From NCBI GenBank assembly GCA_002314635.1, contig DCGQ01000023.1, forward strand, positions 1-20,329: 20,329 bases of DNA, read 5' to 3'. A program made the translations under genes and the position numbers. Below the pieces are notes generated by a model that saw nothing but the letters and a program-made list of their open reading frames with translations, was not told the DNA's origin and did no database searches. Below, piece by piece: positions 8,153 through 15,709 of this stretch (position 1 is the stretch's first letter; each line of letters starts with the position of its first letter). The stretch comes from Clostridiales bacterium UBA1774. GTDB lineage: Bacteria; Bacillota; Clostridia; Oscillospirales; Oscillospiraceae.

Positions 8153-8246
8153 TGCTTTCGAAGCGCACGGCGCGGGGGAGATGCACCCGGTAGAGGGCAC
8201 CCACTATGTACTGGGGACGGACGAGGAAGTCCGCTCCTGGCTGTAA
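8153..8246 (+). pseudogene. Possible remnant: C-terminal tail of an unknown protein
   Basis: One plus-strand frame reads coding-like up to a TAA at 8244-8246, including GEMHPVEGTHYVLG and DEEVRSWL. There is no start codon with a ribosome binding site, and the upstream part is the macro gene promoter on the other strand. It may be the tail of a gene whose body was lost. The family was not recognised, and chance is a real alternative. Nothing else was seen in 8153-8250. Confidence 0.2.
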
Positions 8247-8293
8247 GAAAAGAATGCCGCAGACGCGCCCCTGACTGGGAGCTGCGTCCGCGG
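8245..8293 (-). terminator. Terminator of the MATE gene
   Basis: CCGCAGACGC (8257-8266) and GCGTCCGCGG (8284-8293) form a 10-bp stem with one wobble pair. On the minus strand it is followed by CATTCTTTTCTT. It lies about 20 nt after the MATE stop codon. The plus strand also has TTTT shortly after it. Confidence 0.65.
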
Positions 8294-8312
8294 CTGTTTT
8301 GAGGAATCGGCC

Positions 8313-9659
8313 TTATGCTTTTTTCAGGAAACCTCTTGTGACCCGGAAGCAGATGACGGCAGAAATCAGGACGGAGATCACATCCGCCACCGGCTGGGCC
8401 CACACAATGCCGTTGATGCCGAGAATGGATTTCAGAATAAACAGCGCAGGCAGGAATACCAGTCCCTGTCGGGACAGGTTTACCACCAGACTGGCAGGGC
8501 CTTTCCCCATGGCCTGCAGGATGCTGGCCATCACATAGAATACGCCGAACAGAAACCCGGTGCAGAGCAGGATCGTGGTAAACGTGACCGCGTAGCCGGA
8601 GGCCTGCGGTTCCTGCAGAAATGCGGCGACAATGGGTTTCCGCAGCACCAGAACCGCCACGGTCATGAGAAGACCTGCGCCCAGCGCGATGACCAGCGAA
8701 GCGGATACCAGCTCCCGGAAGCGTTTCCGGTTTCCGGAGCCGACGCAGAAGCCGATCAGCGGCTGCACGCCCTGTCCCAGACCCACACAGACCGCGCCCA
8801 CGATCATATTGATCTTGCCTGCAACGCCGTAACCGGCCACCGCCAGATCCCCGTACTGCATCATCTGCTGATTGGCCACGATCTGGGAGGTGCTCATCAG
8901 GAAGGAACCCAGCGCGGCCGATACGCCGATGGAAAACACCCCGGCGGCAATTCCGTTTCGGGCGGAAAAGTCCCGGATGCGGATGGAGAGCGCGGATTTG
9001 CCGCGGAGGAAGTAGATGAGGTAATAGACTGCGCCGCAGACATTGCCGATCACCGTGGCCACAGCCGCGCCGGTAATGCCCATGTTCAGACCGGAAATGA
9101 AGATGGGATCCAGAATGATGTTGACCAGATTGCCCAGAATCTGACCGCCCATGGCTTCTCTGGATCTGCCCTCGCTGCGGAGAATGTTGTTGTAGGAATT
9201 GGATACCACGGAGAAGGGGCAGGAAAGCGCGATGATCAGCAGATATTCCCGCGCATAGTCAAAAGAAAGCTCCTTCGCACCCATCAGATGCAGCAGCGGG
9301 GTGGAGAACAGAAATATGGCGGCGGACAGCAGGAGACCGCCGGCAATGCCGCCGTAAAAACAGAAGGAGCAGATCTGCTTTGCCTTCCGGCTGTTGCCCT
9401 CTCCCAGCACGCGGGAGATCAGAGAGGTACCGCCGATGCCGAAGATGGTGCCCAATGACACGCACAGCATGAAGATGGGCGAACAGAGGGAGATGGCGGC
9501 CACCTGATAGGGGTCGTTGGTTCTGCCGATGAAGAAGGTATCCGCCAGATTGTAGATCAGCACCATGATCATGGCCGCGATGGCCGGAAGCGCGTTTTCC
9601 ATAATGGCTCGGTATACCGGCATCTCCACATAGCGGGTCATGTTTTTCATATCGTTCAT
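8313..9659 (-). CDS. MATE family multidrug/Na+ antiporter (MepA-like)
   Basis: A 448-residue integral membrane protein of the usual length for the MATE family, with about 12 hydrophobic segments in two halves. Typical features are ALPAIAAMIMVLIYNLADTF near the N terminus, the first-half motif GIGGTSLISRVLGEG, and SEGRSREAMGGQILGNLVN in the middle. These match the MepA-like branch, which exports cationic drugs or other organic molecules using an ion gradient. The substrate cannot be read from sequence. GGGAGG lies 7 nt before the ATG. It is transcribed alone from a strong promoter and divergently from a second, fused MATE gene. That arrangement fits duplication or shared control, although the two proteins are clearly different in sequence. 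Confidence 0.93.
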   Translation of the reverse strand: MNDMKNMTRYVEMPVYRAIMENALPAIAAMIMVLIYNLADTFFIGRTNDPYQVAAISLCSPIFMLCVSLGTIFGIGGTSLISRVLGEGNSRKAKQICSFCFYGGIAGGLLLSAAIFLFSTPLLHLMGAKELSFDYAREYLLIIALSCPFSVVSNSYNNILRSEGRSREAMGGQILGNLVNIILDPIFISGLNMGITGAAVATVIGNVCGAVYYLIYFLRGKSALSIRIRDFSARNGIAAGVFSIGVSAALGSFLMSTSQIVANQQMMQYGDLAVAGYGVAGKINMIVGAVCVGLGQGVQPLIGFCVGSGNRKRFRELVSASLVIALGAGLLMTVAVLVLRKPIVAAFLQEPQASGYAVTFTTILLCTGFLFGVFYVMASILQAMGKGPASLVVNLSRQGLVFLPALFILKSILGINGIVWAQPVADVISVLISAVICFRVTRGFLKKA

Positions 9660-9718
9660 GTAGAAACCTCCCGGTGTCTCTGTCTGCTGCGCTGCCGTTT
9701 ATCGACAGTCAACAACTA

Positions 9719-9748
9719 ATCTTAGCACAGATGCAAAATCGTTGTCAA
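9719..9748 (-). promoter_or_regulatory. Promoter of the leftward MATE gene
   Basis: Minus strand TTGACA (plus 9743-9748), an 18-nt spacer and TAAGAT (plus 9719-9724), with an extended -10 TG one base upstream. The leader is about 50 nt. Confidence 0.75.
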
Positions 9749-9814
9749 TCCAAAACCCGGTTATAATTGTCCGTCCTTTTTTCCATAATAATTCCGAAAA
9801 CACCGTCTGCTCAG

Positions 9815-9842
9815 TTGATTTCCCGGCAGAATATGATATATT
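9815..9842 (+). promoter_or_regulatory. Promoter of the MATE-HATPase operon
   Basis: TTGATT (9815-9820), a 16-nt spacer and TATATT (9837-9842). The predicted start near 9849 would leave the ATG at 9878 with a 29-nt leader, which argues against the upstream TTG start at 9767. A separate TATAAT at 9762-9767 has no properly spaced -35. Confidence 0.55.
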
Positions 9843-9877
9843 ACTGTCAGAAAGTTAGAATCGGGGATAATGTATAT

Positions 9878-11665
9878 ATGAAGCATTCAGCTTCGCAGGA
9901 GCTGCCATTATACAAAAACAGCTTCTTCATCAATAAGCTGTCATCGAAATTCATCATCAGCTCCGTTCTGTCCATGGTGTTTCTGTATGCCGGGTCTTTG
10001 ATCGACACGATCATTGTGGGCGCATACCTGAGTGAAGCGGGACTTTCCGCCATGTCGCTGGTCAGTCCGGTTTATCTGATCTACTATACCGTGGGGGCCA
10101 CCATCGGCATCGGCGCCAGTCTGGCCGCCGGGCGGGTGCTCAGCGAAGTTAGTCCGATTCCGTATAAGCAGCTGTTCACGGCTGCCGCGGTGCTGATGTC
10201 CGGCGCGGTCGTTTTGATGACGCTGGGCGGCTATCTGTTTCTGGAACCCATCTCCATCGCGCTTTCCGGCGGTACGGTGACGGAGGAGACGCAGTATGTC
10301 AGGGACTATCTGAAATATTACATACCCGGCGGCGGTCTGAACCTGCTTGCCTATATCCCGCTGTATTTCCTGAAGGTGGAGGGCCGTCCCAAGGTGTCCT
10401 CCCGGCTGTTCTCCCTTTCCGCCATCATCAATGTCATTCTGTCATGGCTTTTCATGAGTCCTGTCTGCAATATGGGAATCGGCGGCGCCAGTCTGGCCAC
10501 CACCATTTCCATGCTGGTAACGGCGGTGCTGGGTTTTGCCTGTCTGCTGATCGGTCACAGCTCCATCGGCTTTGTCCGCGGCAGCCTGACCATGGTGAAT
10601 ATCCGGAATATTATCGTTTCCGGCGTGCCGAACGGTCTGTCCAATCTGCTGGAATCGGCAAGGATCCTGATGATCAACATGCTGCTGATCTCCATCGGAC
10701 AGGCGGTTCTGCTGCCCTGCTATACGGTGGTGCGGAATGTGTCGGATCTGATGAATGCCATCATGATCGGCATTTCCTCCGCGCTGCTGCCGCTGATCGG
10801 CGTATTCTTCAGCGAGCGGGACTATGACAGCGAACGGGAGGTCATGCGCCTTTCCCGGCGCATCGGCGTACTGGTTATGATTCCGCTGACGGTGCTGGTC
10901 TGCGTATTTCCGGGCATCTTCTTCCGGCTGTTCGGCGTCAGTGACCCGATGATTCTGGCAGCAGGCAGGATCGCCCTGCCCGTCATCGGAATCGGCCTGA
11001 TTGCCGGTTATCTGAACACCATGTACACCGGCTATCTGACCGCCATCCAGCGGGAGGGTTTTGCCACCCTGATGGTGGCCCTGCGGCTGATCGGCGTGCT
11101 GGCGGCCTTCGCCTTCCCAATGGCAAAGCTCTGGGGCGCGGTGGGAATCTGGATCAGTCTGTCCGCTGCGGAGATCGGCACCTGTGCGGTATTCTGCCTC
11201 ATCCGTCTTGGCATCATGCGGAAGAACCGGACGCTGGATCGGTTCCTGCTGAACCGGACGGGCAGCGTGGGGGATGTGTCTTTCTCGGTGAAAAACGATG
11301 TGGGGGATATTACCTTTGCCTCCGAGCAGATCGCGGCGTTCTGCGAAAACGCGGATATTGACAGGAAGCTGTCCATGCGTGTCAGTCTTGCCATCGAGGA
11401 GATCCTGACCTTTTTGCTGTCCCACTGTCTGCAGGCCGATCAGGAATCCTTCGTGGATGTGCGCGTGTGTAAGATCACCGAGGGGGTCATGGTTCGATTC
11501 CGCTATGTGGGCGTGATTTTCGATCCCATCACGTTTTACAGGGATAATATGGAGAACGAGGAGATGCAGGATGAGCTTCTGGGCCTGCAGCTCATTACCA
11601 AAGCGGCCCAGAGTACCACATTCCGGCAGACACTGGGCGCCAATAATCTGATGATTCTATTCTGA
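9878..11665 (+). CDS. MATE transporter fused to a degenerate anti-sigma/HATPase domain
   Basis: With the ATG at 9878 (GGGGA 10 nt upstream) the protein has 595 residues. An in-frame TTG at 9767 would add 37 but lies upstream of the best promoter. Residues about 20-455 are a complete MATE transporter with about 12 membrane segments. Residues about 460-595 resemble the RsbW/SpoIIAB-like histidine-kinase-type ATPase family (HATPase_c_2). IEEILTF (506-512) aligns with the N box, YVGVIFDP (543-550) with the G1 box, and LLGLQLI with GGLGL. The N-box Asn is Phe512, and the G1 Asp is Tyr543, so nucleotide binding and kinase activity are doubtful. The gene is first in an operon with a GNAT gene (14-nt gap) and a SpoIIE-type phosphatase. 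Most likely it is a membrane transporter gated by, or reporting to, a partner-switching module; this is inference. Confidence 0.88.
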   Translation: MKHSASQELPLYKNSFFINKLSSKFIISSVLSMVFLYAGSLIDTIIVGAYLSEAGLSAMSLVSPVYLIYYTVGATIGIGASLAAGRVLSEVSPIPYKQLFTAAAVLMSGAVVLMTLGGYLFLEPISIALSGGTVTEETQYVRDYLKYYIPGGGLNLLAYIPLYFLKVEGRPKVSSRLFSLSAIINVILSWLFMSPVCNMGIGGASLATTISMLVTAVLGFACLLIGHSSIGFVRGSLTMVNIRNIIVSGVPNGLSNLLESARILMINMLLISIGQAVLLPCYTVVRNVSDLMNAIMIGISSALLPLIGVFFSERDYDSEREVMRLSRRIGVLVMIPLTVLVCVFPGIFFRLFGVSDPMILAAGRIALPVIGIGLIAGYLNTMYTGYLTAIQREGFATLMVALRLIGVLAAFAFPMAKLWGAVGIWISLSAAEIGTCAVFCLIRLGIMRKNRTLDRFLLNRTGSVGDVSFSVKNDVGDITFASEQIAAFCENADIDRKLSMRVSLAIEEILTFLLSHCLQADQESFVDVRVCKITEGVMVRFRYVGVIFDPITFYRDNMENEEMQDELLGLQLITKAAQSTTFRQTLGANNLMILF

Positions 11666-11679
11666 GAAAGGCACTTTTC

Positions 11680-12249
11680 ATGGCTGGTAGTATCACGGTA
11701 CGGTCGGCAGCTGCCGACGATTTTGACCAGATTGCCGAGCTGGCAAACGGTCGGTTCGGAGAAGGATATCTGGAAAAGCCGGAATTTCTCACATGGCTTG
11801 CACATCCAAAGCTGTTTCTGGTAGCAGAGCTGGACGGTCAGTTCTGCGGCTATGTCTATCTGATGCCCGAGGACCGGGAGGAACTGGCGGCCTCCATGCA
11901 GCTTTCCGAGGAATACATTCGTTCGGTAGCGGGGGATAAGCCGGTGATCCACTGCAGAAGTGCGGCGCTGCGGAAGGATATGGAGCACAAGGGCGCCATG
12001 TATACGCTGCTCCGGCAGACGCTGACAGCGGCAGGCGAGGAAGGCTACGGAGCCGCCTTCGCACCTGCATGGAAATACAACGGGCACATTCCCATGGAAA
12101 AGCTGATGCAGAAGCTGGGTTACACCTATGTGGGAATCCGAAAGCTGCTCTGGTATCAGATTCCCGGCTATAAATGTGTGATATGCGGCGGACGCTGCAC
12201 CTGCGACGCTGCTGTTTACAGTATCGCGCTTCCAGCAGATTTTTCATAA
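11680..12249 (+). CDS. GNAT-like acetyltransferase with C-terminal Cys cluster
   Basis: The protein has 189 residues. Residues about 5-160 follow the GNAT pattern: an N-terminal beta strand (ITVRSAAADDFDQIAELAN), a central strand (FLVAELDGQFCGYVYLMP), a core strand leading to the acetyl-CoA loop (VIHCRSAALRKDMEHKGAMYTLL) and a late strand (GYTYVGIRK). The acetyl-CoA loop is not the canonical RxxGxG/A, so activity is uncertain. The C terminus adds Cys166, Cys169, Cys173 and Cys175, a possible zinc site. AAAGG lies 8 nt before the ATG. It lies 14 nt after the MATE-HATPase gene and 13 nt before the phosphatase gene, so all three are surely co-transcribed. The target could be a small molecule exported by the MATE protein or a protein lysine; neither is shown. 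Confidence 0.72.
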   Translation: MAGSITVRSAAADDFDQIAELANGRFGEGYLEKPEFLTWLAHPKLFLVAELDGQFCGYVYLMPEDREELAASMQLSEEYIRSVAGDKPVIHCRSAALRKDMEHKGAMYTLLRQTLTAAGEEGYGAAFAPAWKYNGHIPMEKLMQKLGYTYVGIRKLLWYQIPGYKCVICGGRCTCDAAVYSIALPADFS

Positions 12250-12262
12250 CGGAGGAAATTTT

Positions 12263-13918
12263 ATGCTCAGGCTTTTGAAAATTGCGGTAAACCGGAAGCT
12301 GGCTGCCATGTGTGCGCTGCTGGCAGTCCTGATCTGTGTCGGTACCTGTATCATCGGCTATATTGTGTACCGGGATTCGCTGTATAAAAGCGCCAATGAT
12401 TTTGCCTATCAGCTGGACGAGATCGCCCGCACCTATGTAAACGGCGACCGGATCCTCAGCTATCTGGAGACCGGGACCGAGGACGCGGAATACCGTGCCA
12501 TGGCGGAAAACATCTACACGCTGTACCGGAATACCAGCCTGTATGACAACAAGGCCGGTATCTACATCTGTGTCCCCAATGCTGCGGAGCTGACCATTAC
12601 GAACCTTTACGATGTGCGGATCGAGGAATATCTGGAGGACGACCGCTATGAGGTTTTCGGCATCGGCGTCACGGACCCCATGGGCATTGAGCATCCGGAA
12701 AACGCCATCCGGATCTATGAGACCGGTGAGCGGGTGGATGATTATTTCGTGCATAAGACCCGCTTCGGCTATAACTCCTCCGCCATGCTGCCGGTGTACA
12801 ACTCCGAGGGAGAGATCGTCGCCCTGATCGTCACCGATATGCCCATTCCGTACCTGACGGAATCCCTGAACCGTTTCCTGTTCAGCACCATCATCACCAC
12901 GGTGATCATCGTGTTCCTGTTCATGATCGGCTTCCTGTTCATTGCAGACAAGCTGCTGTCCCGTCCGCTGCAGATCATCTCCGAAGAAGCGGACAGTTTC
13001 ACCCGTACCGAGATCCAGCTTTCTCAGCGTCTGCCGCAGATTCACCAGAAGGACGAGATCGGCCATCTGGCGGAAAGCGTTTACAAGATGGAAAAGGACA
13101 TTCAGTCCTACGTGGAAAACCTGACCGCCGTTACAGCGGAAAAGGAGCGAATCGGTGCGGAGCTGGATGTGGCGCAGCACATTCAGGCGGCCATGCTGCC
13201 CTGCATCTTCCCGGCATTCCCCGAGCGGCATGAGCTGGACATCTATGCCACCATGGACCCGGCCAAGGAGGTGGGCGGCGACTTCTACGACTTCTTCATG
13301 GTGGACGACCGCCATCTGGCCATCGTCATGGCGGACGTGTCCGGCAAGGGTGTGCCTGCCGCGCTGTTCATGGTCATCGGCAAGACCCTGATCAAGGACC
13401 ATACCCAGCTGCACAAGGACGATCTGGGCGAGGTGTTCACCGAGGTCAACCAGCTGCTTTGCGAGTCCAACAGCGAGGATCTGTTCATCACGGCCTTTGA
13501 GGGCATTCTGGATCTGGTCACCGGCGAGTTTACCTATGTGAACGCCGGTCATGAGATGCCGTTCATCAGCAGAGGCGGCGGAGATTTTCAGGTGTTTAAA
13601 ATTCGCGCGGCCTTCGTGCTGGCCGGTATGGAGGGAATGCAGTATCAGTACGGTACCATGATGCTGGAACCCGGCGACCGACTCTACCAGTATACCGACG
13701 GCGTGACGGAAGCCTCCGACGACAACAACGGATTTTTCGGCATGGAACGGCTGGAAGCCTCTCTGAATGCCCACAAGGGCGACTTGGTAAAGGATCTGCT
13801 GATCCATGTGAAGCAGGACATTGATGCATTTGCCGGAAAAGCACCCCAGTATGACGATATCACCATGCTCTGTCTGGAGTACCGGGAGAGAATGCAGGAA
13901 AAGCCGGAACAAAAATAA
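12263..13918 (+). CDS. Membrane sensor HAMP-SpoIIE (RsbU-like) PP2C phosphatase
   Basis: The 551-residue protein has a first membrane helix (about 12-35), an extracellular sensor region (about 36-204, Cache-like in size), a second helix (205-231), a HAMP linker (about 230-285), a short coiled coil and a SpoIIE/PP2C catalytic domain (about 325-545). The metal-binding motifs are intact: GGDFYDFF (338-345, Asp340), ADVSGKG (357-363), TDGVTEA (478-484) and YDDITM (530-535). It should remove phosphate from Ser/Thr, classically from a STAS-domain anti-anti-sigma factor. No STAS gene is in this operon, so the substrate may be encoded elsewhere. GGAGG lies 7 nt upstream. Being in one operon with an RsbW-like domain fused to a transporter makes a partner-switching circuit likely. 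An extracellular ligand probably sets its activity. Confidence 0.93.
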   Translation: MLRLLKIAVNRKLAAMCALLAVLICVGTCIIGYIVYRDSLYKSANDFAYQLDEIARTYVNGDRILSYLETGTEDAEYRAMAENIYTLYRNTSLYDNKAGIYICVPNAAELTITNLYDVRIEEYLEDDRYEVFGIGVTDPMGIEHPENAIRIYETGERVDDYFVHKTRFGYNSSAMLPVYNSEGEIVALIVTDMPIPYLTESLNRFLFSTIITTVIIVFLFMIGFLFIADKLLSRPLQIISEEADSFTRTEIQLSQRLPQIHQKDEIGHLAESVYKMEKDIQSYVENLTAVTAEKERIGAELDVAQHIQAAMLPCIFPAFPERHELDIYATMDPAKEVGGDFYDFFMVDDRHLAIVMADVSGKGVPAALFMVIGKTLIKDHTQLHKDDLGEVFTEVNQLLCESNSEDLFITAFEGILDLVTGEFTYVNAGHEMPFISRGGGDFQVFKIRAAFVLAGMEGMQYQYGTMMLEPGDRLYQYTDGVTEASDDNNGFFGMERLEASLNAHKGDLVKDLLIHVKQDIDAFAGKAPQYDDITMLCLEYRERMQEKPEQK

Positions 13919-13924
13919 AGCAGT

Positions 13925-14050
13925 TTGGCTATTCACATCCGGGGTCAGCTGACGCTGCTGAACATCGGGTTAATCCTGATTGCCGCCGTGCTGGCAGCGA
14001 GGTACCGGCTGGTGCTGGACGGCTTTGAAGCATACTTTACCATTGCGTGA
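13925..14050 (+). CDS. Possible small single-pass membrane protein (41 aa) or gene remnant
   Basis: In the same frame as the phosphatase, right after its stop, a TTG at 13925 opens a 41-residue frame with one hydrophobic helix (LLNIGLILIAAVLA) and a tail RYRLVLDGFEAYFTIA ending at TGA 14048-14050. No good ribosome binding site is seen, so it may be translationally coupled, or the tail of a decayed membrane protein. The positive-charge pattern (RGQ before, RYR after the helix) looks protein-like. The family was not recognised. Confidence 0.3.
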   Translation: MAIHIRGQLTLLNIGLILIAAVLAARYRLVLDGFEAYFTIA

Positions 14051-14120
14051 CCCTGTGAGATGGGACGCGCCGGTACAATTCCGCAGATGCGGAGAAAAAT
14101 GACGCAGGAGGCGGCAGAAT

Positions 14121-14510
14121 ATGTCAACCATATCCAGCGGCATCCCCTTCGATGCCAATACCTTCAATCTGAAACCCATGGAGCCTTCGGACATCCGCCC
14201 GGAGGTGTCCGAGCTGCTGGTTTCCGGCGAACAGATCAGCCAGTGTTTTCGCACCATCCGCGATCAGGTGGTGTTCACCTCCAAGCGTGTGCTGGTGGTG
14301 AACGTACAGGGGGTAACGGGGAAGAAGGTCTCCTATTATTCCTACCCCTATTCCAGAGTGCAGTATTTCGGCATCGAGACTGCGGGGTTTCTGGACATAG
14401 ACAGCGAGCTGGTGCTTGCGTTCAACGACGGGAACCGGCTGCAGTTTGATTTCCGGGCGCAAGTGGATATCAAAAGAATCTGCGCCGATATTTCCGGGTA
14501 TCTGCTGTAA
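14121..14510 (+). CDS. Bacterial PH-like domain protein
   Basis: The 129-residue protein has one domain of about 100 residues with alternating beta strands and a C-terminal helix, typical of the bacterial pleckstrin-homology family: VVFTSKRVLVVNVQGV, then KKVSYYSYPYSRVQYFGIE, then ELVLAFNDGNRLQFDF, and the closing helix IKRICADISGYLL. It has no membrane segment or signal peptide. Such proteins are common single genes in Firmicutes and their ligands are mostly unknown. AGGAGG lies 9 nt before the ATG. It is 202 nt after the phosphatase stop on the same strand, with no clear terminator or convincing promoter between them, so it may be the last gene of the MATE-HATPase operon. Confidence 0.8.
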   Translation: MSTISSGIPFDANTFNLKPMEPSDIRPEVSELLVSGEQISQCFRTIRDQVVFTSKRVLVVNVQGVTGKKVSYYSYPYSRVQYFGIETAGFLDIDSELVLAFNDGNRLQFDFRAQVDIKRICADISGYLL

Positions 14511-14551
14511 GACAGCGGAGATACCCGATGCATAGCGGGAGGCATCCCGAA

Positions 14552-14626
14552 ATGATGACAGACCGGGTCAGAAGAATGAAGGAAAGTCTGAAAATCAGCC
14601 AGAACCGCAGCGAACAGCAGCTCTGA
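14552..14626 (+). CDS. 24-residue ORF, possibly a glycyl-radical-enzyme N-terminal remnant
   Basis: An ATGATG start at 14552 opens 24 codons ending at TGA 14624-14626. TDRVRRMKESL resembles the start of pyruvate-formate-lyase-like glycyl radical enzymes, so this may be all that is left of one, although chance is possible. The GGGAGG that would start it sits in a perfect hairpin (CGGGA 14536-14540, GGCA loop, TCCCG 14545-14549). Confidence 0.25.
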   Translation: MMTDRVRRMKESLKISQNRSEQQL

Positions 14627-14635
14627 AAACAGAAA

Positions 14636-14671
14636 ACAGGCAGCCGCTCCCGGAAAGGAACGGCTGCCTGT
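14636..14671 (-). terminator. Bidirectional terminator (pta operon, also PH gene)
   Basis: An 11-bp perfect stem (14636-14646 with 14661-14671), extended inward after a C-A mismatch by three more pairs, has a small loop. On the minus strand it is followed by TTTTCTGTTTTC, ending the buk-pta transcript; the plus side has a weaker GAACTTTT. Confidence 0.75.
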
Positions 14672-14695
14672 GAACTTTTGTGCGGGTGCGGGGCA

Positions 14696-15688
14696 TTACT
14701 GCGCCTGTACGGCAGTGATGGCCACGGTGTTCACGATATCCTCCACGGAGCAGCCGCGGGAGAGATCGTTGCAGGGCTTTGCCAGCCCCTGCAGAACGGC
14801 GAAGGCCTCCGCACCGCCGATACGCTGGGTCAGCTTATAGCCGATGTTGCCTGCCTGCAGGTCAGGGAATACCAGCACATTGGCTCTGCCCTCCACCGGA
14901 CTGCCCTTGGCCTTGGAAGCGGCTACTTCGGGAACCAGCGCGGCATCCAGCTGCAGCTCTCCGTCCAGCAGCAGGTCGGGTGCAAGGCGGTGTGCCAGCT
15001 CGGTTGCCTCACGAACCTTCGTTACCAGCTCATGCTGGGCGCTGCCCTTGGTGGAGAAGGAAAGCAGCGCCACTCTCGGCTCCGCTACGCCGCAGAGATT
15101 CCGGGCGGTTTCGGCGGAGCTGACCGCAATATGCGCCAGCTCTTCCGCAGTGGGGCAGGGATTCACCACGCAGTCCGCATAAACCAGCAGACCGTCATCC
15201 CCCAGTGCTTTGTTGGGGCAGTCCATCAGGAAGGAGGAGGAAACCAGCTTGGTTCCCGGCTTGGTTTTGATGATCTGCAGCGCGGGACGAAGCATATCGC
15301 CGGTGGTATGCGCGGCGCCGGATACCAGACCGTCCGCGTCGCCCAGCTTTACCATCAGGATTCCGTAGTACATGGGGTCAGCTGCCAGCTTCAGGGCGGC
15401 CTCCTGCGTGAGACCCTTGGCCTTGCGAAGCTGGTACAGCGTTTCGGCATATTCGGCAGTTTTCCCGCCGGAAGCCGGATCCTCCAGCCGAATGCCGGTC
15501 AGCTCCACACCGGCGGCTGCGGCGGAACGGCGGATCGTATCAGGATCGCCCAGCAGGATCGGCTGCGCCAGACCTTCCTTCTGCACAAGGGCAGCCGCGG
15601 CGATGGTGCGCGGTTCCTCACCCTCCGGCAGAACGATGCGCCGGATATTGGCGCGAGCCTTATTCTTGATCCGTTCAATCATGCTCAT
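14696..15688 (-). CDS. pta: Phosphate acetyltransferase (Pta/PduL-unrelated PTA_PTB family)
   Basis: This 330-residue enzyme swaps acyl-CoA and phosphate for acyl phosphate and CoA. It has the PTA_PTB family marks [12 protein letters not shown] near residue 16, [15 protein letters not shown] in the middle, and [23 protein letters not shown] then [20 protein letters not shown] at the C terminus (301-320). Length and the GNIGYK and NDLSRG motifs match short Pta enzymes more than phosphate butyryltransferase (Ptb, about 300 residues), so acetyl-CoA is the likelier substrate. It lies 21 nt downstream of buk in one operon. AAAGGAG about 10 nt upstream marks the start. Classical operons pair buk with ptb, so its partner being Pta-like is unusual, and acyl chain preference should not be taken for granted. 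Confidence 0.9.
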   Translation of the reverse strand: MSMIERIKNKARANIRRIVLPEGEEPRTIAAAALVQKEGLAQPILLGDPDTIRRSAAAAGVELTGIRLEDPASGGKTAEYAETLYQLRKAKGLTQEAALKLAADPMYYGILMVKLGDADGLVSGAAHTTGDMLRPALQIIKTKPGTKLVSSSFLMDCPNKALGDDGLLVYADCVVNPCPTAEELAHIAVSSAETARNLCGVAEPRVALLSFSTKGSAQHELVTKVREATELAHRLAPDLLLDGELQLDAALVPEVAASKAKGSPVEGRANVLVFPDLQAGNIGYKLTQRIGGAEAFAVLQGLAKPCNDLSRGCSVEDIVNTVAITAVQAQ

Positions 15689-15709
15689 GACCGTATTTCT
15701 CCTTTATTC

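Noticed and set aside
8217..8240. GGACGAGGAAGTCC resembling the conserved start of RNase P RNA
   Set aside because: The match is short and imperfect, and the gap is much too small to hold the rest of that roughly 350-nt RNA.
9767..9877. TTG start for the MATE-HATPase gene, 37 residues upstream
   Set aside because: There is no ribosome binding site before it, and it lies upstream of the better-placed promoter. ATG 9878 fits a MATE N terminus better.
11789..13936. 715-codon open frame on the minus strand opposite the GNAT and phosphatase genes
   Set aside because: It is a GC-driven antisense frame. The plus strand has clear families with intact motifs and ribosome binding sites, and this frame's product is Arg/His/Gln-rich with no recognisable domain.
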